A stretch of DNA of 64,000 nt from Bifidobacterium italicum. GTDB lineage: Bacteria; Actinomycetota; Actinomycetes; Actinomycetales; Bifidobacteriaceae. Positions 57,045 through 64,000 of the stretch are shown here, one piece after another. The DNA is taken from positions 88,052-152,051 of the forward strand of contig NZ_MVOG01000004.1 of the NCBI RefSeq assembly GCF_002286915.1, in the 5' to 3' direction. Made by a program: the position numbers and the translations under genes. The notes below the pieces were generated by a model that was not told the DNA's origin, ran no database searches, and saw only the letters and a program-made list of their open reading frames with translations. Every line of letters begins with the position of its first letter. Within the stretch, counting starts at the first letter, position 1.

Positions 57045-57950
57045 ATGACCGACCCCAGCACGCAGGAGCAGTTCGCGCTGCGGTCCGATTTCGGGTTGCG
57101 GCTGAGCAATTCGATGAAGCAGTACGGCCCGCTGTGCGTGGGCATCGACCCGCATCGCAGGCTCCTCGCGGACTGGGGATACGACATCGACGCGCAGGGC
57201 GCCGAGCTCTACGCGATGCGCATGCTGCAGGCGGCCAACGGACGCGCGGCCGCCGTCAAATTCCAAACCTCGATGTTCGAGCGCTACGGTTCACGCGGTT
57301 ACGCGGCGCTCGAACGCGTCCTCTTCGCCGCGCGGCAGATGGACATCATCACGATCGTCGACTGCCTGCACGGCGGCCTGTCTACGACGATCTCGGCGAT
57401 CGCCGACGCCTACTTCAAGCCGAACGCGCCGATGCTCGCCGACGCGATCACGCTGCTGCCGTACTACGGCGCGCGCTCGCTCGGCGGCGTCATCGAGGAC
57501 GCGCTCAACAACGGACGCGGCGTGTTCATCGCGTCGCTCACGTCGAACCCGGAAGGCGCGAGCCTGCAGACGGCGATCCGCCAGACCGGTGAATACAAAG
57601 GCAAGACCGTCGCCTACGGCATCGCCAACACCGCGCAGAAATACAATATGGACACGCCCGGGCTCGGCTCGGTCGGCCTGATCATCGGCGCGACGATCGG
57701 CCAGTGGCTGCAGGAGAGCGGCGTGGCGCCGTCGAGCTTCACCGGTCCGATCCTCTCGCCCGGCTACGGCTGGCAGGGCGCCGAGGCGCGCGACCTCAAG
57801 ACCGTGTTCCGCGGCACCCACGGCAACGTCCTCGTCACCGTCTCCCGCGCGATCGCCGAACACGGCCCGAACATCCAGTCGCTGATCCAGGCCACCGAAA
57901 GCATCGCGCTCGACGTGCGCCTCGCGCTGATGGAGGAGACGCTCGACTGA
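57045..57950 (+). CDS. pyrF: Type-2 OMP decarboxylase homologue with altered active site
   Basis: 301 aa, right size and fold for the actinobacterial (type 2) PyrF. Conserved are CVGIDPH (Asp35), AAVKFQ (Lys72), DAITLLPYYG, SLTSNPEG and the phosphate region ILSPGYGWQGAE. The catalytic DxKxxD motif, DAKRGDI in Mycobacterium, reads DCLHGGL here (Asp106, Leu108, Gly111). So the Lys and second Asp of the catalytic tetrad are missing. Position between carB and gmk in the pyrimidine set supports a nucleotide role, but decarboxylase activity is doubtful. AAGGGGAGGAG precedes the ATG. Confidence 0.85.
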   Translation: MTDPSTQEQFALRSDFGLRLSNSMKQYGPLCVGIDPHRRLLADWGYDIDAQGAELYAMRMLQAANGRAAAVKFQTSMFERYGSRGYAALERVLFAARQMDIITIVDCLHGGLSTTISAIADAYFKPNAPMLADAITLLPYYGARSLGGVIEDALNNGRGVFIASLTSNPEGASLQTAIRQTGEYKGKTVAYGIANTAQKYNMDTPGLGSVGLIIGATIGQWLQESGVAPSSFTGPILSPGYGWQGAEARDLKTVFRGTHGNVLVTVSRAIAEHGPNIQSLIQATESIALDVRLALMEETLD

Positions 57951-58037
57951 GGGACGTCGGGCGCATCGGCGCGGCATGCATCATCAGACCAACGGACGCG
58001 GCGGCGTCGCCGTCGCATGACATACGGGAAGCGGAAC

Positions 58038-58679
58038 GTGGGACATTCGCAACAGCAGCAGGCAGAGGGCATCGTCGGAGCGGCGGCGCCGGACGGCAAG
58101 GGCGGCAGGCTCGTCGTGCTCACCGGCCCGACGGCGGTCGGCAAGGGCACCGTCGAGGCGGCGATGCTCGCCAAACACCCCGACGTGTGGGTGTCGGTGT
58201 CGGCGACGACGCGCGCGCCGCGCCCCGGCGAACGCGACGGCGTCGACTACTGGTTCATGGGCGACGGCGAATTCGTCGCCAAGGAGGCCGCCGGCGAGTT
58301 CCTCGAGACGGCCGTCGTGCATGGCATGGCGCACTACGGCACGCCGCTCGAGCCGGTGCGCGAGCATCTCGCCGCGAACACGCCGACGCTGCTCGAGATC
58401 GATCTGCAGGGCGCGCGCCGTGTCAGGGAACGCGCCAAGGAGCTCGGGCTCGAGATCGTCACCGTGTTCATCGCCCCGCCGAGCTTCGAGGAACTTAAAC
58501 GCCGCCTCGCCGGACGCGGCACCGAGACGCCCGAGCAGCAGGCGAAGCGGCTCGAGACGGCGAAGGTCGAACTGGCGGCCGAACCGGAGTTCGACGTGAC
58601 GATCGTCAACCGCGACGTCGAACGCACCGCCGACGAACTGTGGAGGATCATCGCCGACGAATACGGCATCGCCGAGTAG
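58038..58679 (+). CDS. gmk: Guanylate kinase
   Basis: 213 aa from GTG 58038, with GGGAAG upstream; ATG 58017 (seven residues more) is an alternative without a ribosome site. The P-loop [34 protein letters not shown] and [10 protein letters not shown] mark the family. It phosphorylates GMP to GDP. The Glu-Thr-Pro-Glu-Gln-Gln-Ala-rich segment near the end is in the usual place. Confidence 0.96.
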   Translation: MGHSQQQQAEGIVGAAAPDGKGGRLVVLTGPTAVGKGTVEAAMLAKHPDVWVSVSATTRAPRPGERDGVDYWFMGDGEFVAKEAAGEFLETAVVHGMAHYGTPLEPVREHLAANTPTLLEIDLQGARRVRERAKELGLEIVTVFIAPPSFEELKRRLAGRGTETPEQQAKRLETAKVELAAEPEFDVTIVNRDVERTADELWRIIADEYGIAE

Positions 58680-58710
58680 TTGGCCGCAGGCCGCCTGCGG
58701 CGCACGGAGG

Positions 58711-58757
58711 CATGGGAAAGCCCCGCCGACCTTCCGGTCCGGCGGGGCTTTCCCATG
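58711..58757. terminator. Bidirectional terminator between gmk and ilvD
   Basis: A 17-bp perfect stem (58711-58727 and 58741-58757); the inner loop can pair further (GACC/GGTC). AAAG and CTTT flank it in suitable positions for both directions. Confidence 0.9.
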
Positions 58758-58776
58758 CCGTGATCGGCGCCCGCGG

Positions 58777-60636
58777 TCAGGCCAGACCGGAGAGGCGGTC
58801 GATGAGCTCCGGGTCGCGCGTCGCGCCCTTGTCCGCGGAGCGCGCGAACGCGGCGAAGGCCTTGAGCGCCTGGCTGACCTGACGGTCGCGGTGCGCGACG
58901 TAGCCGTCGCCGGCCTCGAGCTTCGCACGGCGTTCTGCGAGCTCCTCGTCGGACAGCTCGACGTCGATCCTGCGGTTCGGGATGTCGATGGAGATGATGT
59001 CGCCGTCCTCGACGAGCGCGATCGTGCCGCCGCTGGCGGCCTCCGGGGCGACATGGCCGATCGACAGGCCCGAGGAGCCGCCCGAATAGCGGCCGTCGGT
59101 GATCAGCGCGACCTGCTTGCCGATGCCCTTGCCCTTGACGAAGGAGGTCGGGTAGAGCATCTCCTGCATGCCCGGGCCGCCCTTGGGGCCCTCGTAGCGG
59201 ATGATGAGCGCCTGACCGGGCTTGAGCGTGTCATTGAGGATGACCTCGACGGCCTGCTCCTGCGATTCGACGACGAGCGCCGGGCCACGGAAGGTCCAGA
59301 TCTCCTTGGGTACGCCGGCGGTCTTGACGACGCAGCCGTCGGGGGCGAGGTTGCCGCGCAGCACGGCGAGGCCGCCCTCGGTGACGGCCGGGTGCTCGAC
59401 GTCGTGGATCGCGCCGTTGACGCGGTCGGTGTCGAGCGAGTCGAACTTCGTCTCATGCGTCCACGGCTCGGGGGAGACGATGTGGCCCGGAGCGGCGCTG
59501 AAGAAGTCCTTCGCGTAGTCGGTGCAGGTCTCGCGCATGACGTCCCAGTCGTCGAGCTTCGCCTCGAGCGACGGATAGTCGATCGAATGCACGTCGCGGT
59601 GCAGCTTGCCGGCGCGGTCGAGCTCGCCGAGGATGCCGGTGATGCCGCCGGCGCGGTGCACGTCGGAGATCTCCCATTCGCCGGAGGGGGAGGCCTTGCA
59701 GATGCACTGGACGGTGTGCGAGATGCGTTCGATGTCGTTGAGCGTGAAGTCGACGTCGGCCGACTGCGCCATCGCGAGGATGTGCAGCACGGTGTTCGTC
59801 GAACCGCCCATCGCCACGTCCATCGTCATCGCGTTCTCGAAGGCGTGTTTCGTCGCAATCGAACGTGGCAGCACGGACTCGTCGTCCTCGTGGTAGTAGC
59901 GGTTCGCGATGTCGACGACCGTCTGCGCGGCGCGTTCGAAGAGCTGCTTGCGGTAGCCGTGGGACGCGAGGACGGTGCCGTTGCCCGGCAGGGCCAGGCC
60001 GATCGCCTCGGTCAGGCAGTTCATCGAGTTCGCCGTGAACATGCCGGCGCATGAGCCGCAGGTCGGGCAGACGGTGCGTTCGAAGGCGAGCAGGTCCTCG
60101 TCGGTCATCGCGTCGTCGGCCGACGCGTACATGACGTCGATGAGGTCGGTGTTCTCCTTGACGGTGCCGTCGGGCAGCACGGTGGTGCCCGATTCCATCG
60201 GACCTCCGGAGACGAAGACGGTCGGGATGTTCAGGCGCAGCGCGGCCATCAGCATGCCCGGCGTGATCTTGTCGCAGTTCGAGATGCAGATGAGCGCGTC
60301 GGCGCAGTGCGCGTTGACCTGGTATTCGACGGTGTCGGCGATGATCTCGCGGCTCGGCAGCGAGTAGAGCATGCCGGTGTGGCCCATCGCGATGCCGTCA
60401 TCGACGGCCATCGTGTTGAATTCGCGCGGGATGCCGCCGGCCTTCTTGACGGCTTCGGAGACGAGGCGACCGACCTTGTTGAGGTGCACGTGCCCGGGGA
60501 CGAACTCGTCGAAGGAGTTCGCGATGGCGACGATCGGCTTGCCGAAGTCCTTGCCATCCACACCGGCGGCGCGGTAGAGCGCACGGGCGCCGGCGAACAT
60601 TCTTCCGTTCATGATTTTCGCAGATCGCATTTCCAT
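58777..60636 (-). CDS. ilvD: Dihydroxy-acid dehydratase
   Basis: 619 aa, usual length, starting [21 protein letters not shown] at ATG 60636; longer upstream frame is not typical. Cys residues that hold the iron-sulfur cluster are in [12 protein letters not shown] and [34 protein letters not shown] is the C-terminal signature. It makes 2-keto acids for valine and isoleucine (and pantothenate). Upstream ribosome site is weak. Divergent from rpoZ across 205 bp. Confidence 0.96.
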   Translation of the reverse strand: MEMRSAKIMNGRMFAGARALYRAAGVDGKDFGKPIVAIANSFDEFVPGHVHLNKVGRLVSEAVKKAGGIPREFNTMAVDDGIAMGHTGMLYSLPSREIIADTVEYQVNAHCADALICISNCDKITPGMLMAALRLNIPTVFVSGGPMESGTTVLPDGTVKENTDLIDVMYASADDAMTDEDLLAFERTVCPTCGSCAGMFTANSMNCLTEAIGLALPGNGTVLASHGYRKQLFERAAQTVVDIANRYYHEDDESVLPRSIATKHAFENAMTMDVAMGGSTNTVLHILAMAQSADVDFTLNDIERISHTVQCICKASPSGEWEISDVHRAGGITGILGELDRAGKLHRDVHSIDYPSLEAKLDDWDVMRETCTDYAKDFFSAAPGHIVSPEPWTHETKFDSLDTDRVNGAIHDVEHPAVTEGGLAVLRGNLAPDGCVVKTAGVPKEIWTFRGPALVVESQEQAVEVILNDTLKPGQALIIRYEGPKGGPGMQEMLYPTSFVKGKGIGKQVALITDGRYSGGSSGLSIGHVAPEAASGGTIALVEDGDIISIDIPNRRIDVELSDEELAERRAKLEAGDGYVAHRDRQVSQALKAFAAFARSADKGATRDPELIDRLSGLA

Positions 60637-60841
60637 AACACGCCATTCAACAGCACCGGCCGCGCGCCATGCCGATAAATGGTCATATCGTGGGAAATCT
60701 TCGCCGAACCTTGACAAGCGGACGGTTCCGGCGCCCGTACGGCATGCGCGGCGGCGCCTGAATGGGTCTGCGCCCTGAGATAGAATGACTGTTTTGAACA
60801 AGCTGAACAAGCATCGTGCGAGTGATTTGGAGACCTCAACT

Positions 60842-61126
60842 ATGGCATTCGGTACCGAGCCTACACCAACCGGACTTGCGAATCCGCCGATCGACGACCT
60901 GATGGAGCACGCGGACTCCAAGTACGCGCTGGCGATCTTCGCCGCGAAGCGCGCCCGTCAGATCAATTCCTACTTCACGCAGCTCAACGAGGGACTGCTG
61001 CAGAACGTCGGCCCGCTCGTCGAGTACCAGAGCCAGGAGAAGCCGCTGTCGATCGCCTTCCGCGAGATCAACGAGGGCCTGCTCGAGGAGACCCTCGGCG
61101 AGGACGACCTCAGCGAGGGCAACTGA
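60842..61126 (+). CDS. rpoZ: RNA polymerase omega subunit
   Basis: 94 aa from ATG 60842, with GGAG 9 bases upstream; a longer frame from 60785 starts inside the promoter. [28 protein letters not shown] is typical of actinobacterial omega. A TAGAAT -10 box at 60781-60786 with a weak CTGAAT -35 17 bp before it is the likely promoter. The order gmk-(ilvD)-rpoZ-metK is common in relatives, without ilvD in many of them. Confidence 0.93.
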   Translation: MAFGTEPTPTGLANPPIDDLMEHADSKYALAIFAAKRARQINSYFTQLNEGLLQNVGPLVEYQSQEKPLSIAFREINEGLLEETLGEDDLSEGN

Positions 61127-61156
61127 CCGACCGGCGGCCTGCTCCGCCTCGGGCCA

Positions 61157-61210
61157 CGACCTCCGGTTTCCCACGCCGCGTAATGCGCGTCGCAGGGAAC
61201 CGGAGGTCGT
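61157..61210 (+). terminator. Terminator between rpoZ and metK
   Basis: A 16-bp stem with one bulged T (61157-61172/73 and 61195-61210). A TAATAT box (61212-61217) follows and may start metK transcription. Confidence 0.75.
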
Positions 61211-61300
61211 CTAATATGCGACGCAGCGACTATGATGTGTCGCGGACGTTCCAACCCATGCGCCCGCAGCATCGCACACCACCAGCATCAGGGGAGTTTT

Positions 61301-62533
61301 ATGGCCGAACTCAAGTTGATTTCCGCGGAATCGGTGACCGAAGGGCATCCGGACAAGATCTGCGACCAGATCTCCGACGCGATCCTAGACGACATGCTGC
61401 GTCAGGACCCCCATTCGCACGTCGCCGTCGAGACCTCGGCCACGACCGGGCAGTTCTTCGTCTTCGGCGAGGTCTCGAGCGAAGGCTACAGCGACATCCA
61501 GAACATCGTGCGCTCCGTCGTGCGCGACATCGGCTACACGAGCTCCGAGGTGGGACTCGACGCCGACTCGTGCGGCGTCCTCGTCTCGATCACCGAGCAG
61601 AGCCCCGAGATCAATCAGGGCGTCTCGCGGCTGGGCCGCGAGGCCGAAGGTGCCGCGTCGCGCGAGGAGCGCTACGAGGCGCAGGGAGCCGGCGACCAGG
61701 GCGTCATGTTCGGCTACGCGAGCGACGAGACCGACGTGCTCATGCCGCTGCCGATCCATCTGGCGCACCGTCTCGCCAGGCGCCTGACCGACGTGCGCAA
61801 GTCCGGCGAGGTGCCGTCGCTGCGTCCCGACGGCAAGACGCAGGTGACGATCGAATACGACGAGCACGATGTGCCGGTGCGCCTCGACACCGTCCTCGTC
61901 TCGACGCAGCACGATCCGTCGGTGCGTCAGGACTGGCTCAGAGAGCAGCTCGACGAGCACGTCATCAGGCCGGTGCTCGACGAGGTCCTCGGCGACCGCG
62001 TGCGCCACGACGACTACCGCGTGCTCGTCAACCCGACCGGCTCGTTCATCATGGGCGGCCCGGCCGCCGACGCCGGACTGACCGGCCGCAAGATCATCGT
62101 CGACACCTACGGCGGCGCAGCGCACCACGGCGGCGGCGCGTTCTCCGGCAAGGACCCGAGCAAGGTCGACCGTTCCGCCGCGTACGCGGCGCGCTGGGTC
62201 GCGAAGAACATCGTGGCCGCGGGGCTGGCGCACAAGGTCGAGGTGCAGGTCGCGTACGCGATCGGCGTCGCCGATCCGGTGAGCATCAACGTCGAGACCT
62301 ACGGCACCGAGGCCGACGGTGTGACGCGCGAGCAGATCCAGCGCGCCGTGCGCCGCGTCTTCGACCTGCGCCCGGCCGCGATCGTCGACGAGCTCGACCT
62401 GTTGCGCCCGATCTACGCGAAGACCGCCGCCTACGGCCACTTCGGACGCGAGGACGCCGACTTCCCATGGGAGGCGACGAACCGCGTCGACGCGCTCAGG
62501 GACGCGATCGCCGCCGAACATGACGCGCGCTGA
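61301..62533 (+). CDS. metK: S-adenosylmethionine synthase
   Basis: 410 aa from ATG 61301, with GGGGAG upstream. [60 protein letters not shown] and [19 protein letters not shown] are all present. It makes SAM from methionine and ATP. The short 5' region shows no SAM riboswitch pattern that I can recognise. Confidence 0.98.
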   Translation: MAELKLISAESVTEGHPDKICDQISDAILDDMLRQDPHSHVAVETSATTGQFFVFGEVSSEGYSDIQNIVRSVVRDIGYTSSEVGLDADSCGVLVSITEQSPEINQGVSRLGREAEGAASREERYEAQGAGDQGVMFGYASDETDVLMPLPIHLAHRLARRLTDVRKSGEVPSLRPDGKTQVTIEYDEHDVPVRLDTVLVSTQHDPSVRQDWLREQLDEHVIRPVLDEVLGDRVRHDDYRVLVNPTGSFIMGGPAADAGLTGRKIIVDTYGGAAHHGGGAFSGKDPSKVDRSAAYAARWVAKNIVAAGLAHKVEVQVAYAIGVADPVSINVETYGTEADGVTREQIQRAVRRVFDLRPAAIVDELDLLRPIYAKTAAYGHFGREDADFPWEATNRVDALRDAIAAEHDAR

Positions 62534-62555
62534 GCCCGGCGCGGACGCCGAATCC

Positions 62556-62597
62556 GAATGACGGGGCGCCATCCGACCGGATGGCGCCCCGTCATTC
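62556..62597. terminator. Terminator after metK
   Basis: A 20-bp stem (62556-62575 and 62578-62597) with a very tight loop, the strongest hairpin of the right end of the window. Confidence 0.85.
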
Positions 62598-62726
62598 GCG
62601 CGCACGTCCACACCGCCGGTTTTTACCGGCAGCTGAACGCCCACGCAACGCCGCATGGGTAGACTGTCCTTCCAAACCGGCACCGCGACAGGGCGCGGCC
62701 GGACGCGCAAGGAGGAGGAACGAACA

Positions 62727-64000
62727 ATGGCATCGATGACCGTGGCGCAGATGGTGGAACTCTTCGTCAAACCGGACGCCCCGATCCATGTGACCGCTTT
62801 CGACGGCTCGAGCTTCGGTGACCCGGACGCGCCGGTCACGCTCACCGTGAACAATTCGCGGGCCGTCTACCACCTCGTCAACGCCCCCGGCGAACTCGGC
62901 CTGGTGCGCGCCTATCTGCAGGGCGACATCGGATCGCCGCAGCTCGTGCCCGGCGATCCGTACCGCCTCTTCGGCGACCTCGTGGCCGTCAAGCCGTATC
63001 TGCGCGCGCCGAACCCGGCGCAGTTCGCGCACGCGCTCGCCTCGATCGCATCCCACGGCATCCGGCGCCCCGCCGCGCCGGAGATCGAGGGGCCCGGCAG
63101 GCTTCGGCGCCTGACCGAAGGGCTGCTGCCGCATTCGAAGGCCGGTGACGCGGCGACCGTCAGCTACCACTACGATCAGTCGAACGACTTCTATGCGCTG
63201 TTCCTCGGCCCGTCGATGACCTACACCTGCGCCGTCTTCGATTCGCCGGACACGTCGCTCGAGGCGGCCCAGCAGGCCAAGCTCGACCTCATCCTCGACA
63301 AGCTCGCGCTCAGGCCCGGCGACCGTCTGCTCGACATCGGCTGCGGCTGGGGGTCGATGGAGATCGAGGCGGCCAGGCGCGGCATCCATGTGCTCGGCGT
63401 CACGCTCTCCGAGGAGCAGGTCGAATGGGCGCAGCGCTGGATCCGTCAGGAAGGTCTCGACGACCTCGCCGAGGTGCGGCTCATGGACTACCGCGACGTG
63501 CCCGAAGGGGACTTCGACGCGATCTGCTCGATCGGCATGATGGAGCACGTCGGCCACAAGCACTACCCGGCGTACTTCCAGGAGATCTACGACAAGCTCA
63601 AGCCGGGCGCGATGCTGCTCAACCACCAGATCACCCGCTGCAACTCGCATCAGGGCAAGAAGGCGGGCGAGTTCATCGACCGCTATATCTTCCCGGACGG
63701 CGAGTTGTCGAGCCCGGCCGAGATCGAGATGGTCATCCAGGACACCGGATTCGAGGTCGTCAACCAGGAGAACCTGCGCCAGCATTACGCGCTCACGCTG
63801 CACCGCTGGAACGAGAACCTCGTCGCGCACTGGGACGAGGCGGTCCGGCTCGTCGGCGCGCCGAAGGCCCGTCTGTGGGGCCTGTACATGGCCGGCTGCG
63901 CCTACAACTTCGAGATGAACAACATCCAGGTGCACCAGTTCCTCGCCGTCAAGCCGCAGGACGACGGCACCGACACCTACCCGCTGCGCCCGTGGTGGCC
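62727..64000 (+). CDS. Cyclopropane-fatty-acyl-phospholipid synthase family protein, 3' truncated
   Basis: The frame is open from ATG 62727 to the window end (424 codons so far). AAGGAGGAGG precedes the ATG. The N-terminal ~120 residues belong to the Cfa lipid-binding region. The SAM-binding motif is LLDIGCGWGSMEIEAA, with YHYDQSNDFYALFLGPSMTYTCAVF and SIGMMEHVGHKHYPAYF as Cfa marks. It methylenates double bonds of membrane lipids using SAM, the product of the adjacent metK. The C-terminus is missing only because the window stops. A TAGACT box lies about 70 bp upstream. Confidence 0.93.
   Translation, partial: MASMTVAQMVELFVKPDAPIHVTAFDGSSFGDPDAPVTLTVNNSRAVYHLVNAPGELGLVRAYLQGDIGSPQLVPGDPYRLFGDLVAVKPYLRAPNPAQFAHALASIASHGIRRPAAPEIEGPGRLRRLTEGLLPHSKAGDAATVSYHYDQSNDFYALFLGPSMTYTCAVFDSPDTSLEAAQQAKLDLILDKLALRPGDRLLDIGCGWGSMEIEAARRGIHVLGVTLSEEQVEWAQRWIRQEGLDDLAEVRLMDYRDVPEGDFDAICSIGMMEHVGHKHYPAYFQEIYDKLKPGAMLLNHQITRCNSHQGKKAGEFIDRYIFPDGELSSPAEIEMVIQDTGFEVVNQENLRQHYALTLHRWNENLVAHWDEAVRLVGAPKARLWGLYMAGCAYNFEMNNIQVHQFLAVKPQDDGTDTYPLRPWW

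Noticed and set aside
61212..61300. SAM riboswitch before metK
   Set aside because: The leader is less than 90 nt after the likely -10 box and shows none of the SAM-I, II or IV core patterns that I know.

Overview
The window is GC-rich actinobacterial DNA, most likely from a Bifidobacterium or a close relative. The evidence is the str cluster (rpsL-rpsG-fusA-tuf), the run efp-nusB-carA-carB-pyrF-gmk followed by ilvD, rpoZ and metK, the purF-purM-purD, purC-purL and purT genes, a LexA box of the GAAC-N4-GTTC type, and several promoters whose -10 box sits directly before the start codon (leaderless genes). This is a gene-content argument; no 16S gene is present.

Layout. 1-4.5 kb: end of a Fur-family regulator, then a translationally coupled esterase and MprF-like aminoacyl-phosphatidylglycerol synthase. 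4.8-6.9 kb: LTA-synthase-type phosphoglycerol transferase. 7-9.6 kb: nucleoside hydrolase and MFS transporter behind a perfect LacI-type operator. 9.6-15.4 kb: a bacteriocin-like module (MacB-like permease, ATPase, adaptor with a peptidoglycan-binding-like domain, lactococcin 972-like secreted peptide, response regulator, two related lipoproteins). 15.6-19.7 kb: purD, purM, purF. 19.8-25.3 kb: a CodA-family deaminase divergent from a PucR regulator, an MHS transporter and a creatininase, which together look like a catabolic locus for creatinine or a related cyclic amidine or pyrimidine. 25.3-27.5 kb: SOS-controlled Y-family polymerase with a YolD-like partner. 27.8-29.7 kb: a membrane protein and a GTPase. 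29.7-33.3 kb: an AT-rich accessory block with an SPFH protein. 33.3-34.5 kb: a repeat-bearing spacer and a flavin-type oxidase. 34.5-40.6 kb: purL, purC, purT. 40.6-44 kb: glycosyltransferase, threonine-aldolase-like enzyme, membrane protein. 44.6-49.6 kb: tRNA-His and the str cluster. 49.6-51.1 kb: two unknowns. 51.3-64 kb: efp, nusB, carAB, pyrF, gmk, ilvD, rpoZ, metK and a truncated cyclopropane-fatty-acid synthase.

How it fits together. Much of the window makes nucleotides: five purine steps plus carbamoyl phosphate synthase, a PyrF homologue and guanylate kinase. The rest is translation machinery and surface or envelope functions. The points most worth following are the PyrF homologue that lacks two of its catalytic residues, the creatininase/deaminase/PucR/MHS locus, the bacteriocin-like module with its shared 33-bp upstream element, and the composition break inside the SPFH gene. 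No insertion sequence, transposase, prophage gene, CRISPR array or rRNA was seen.
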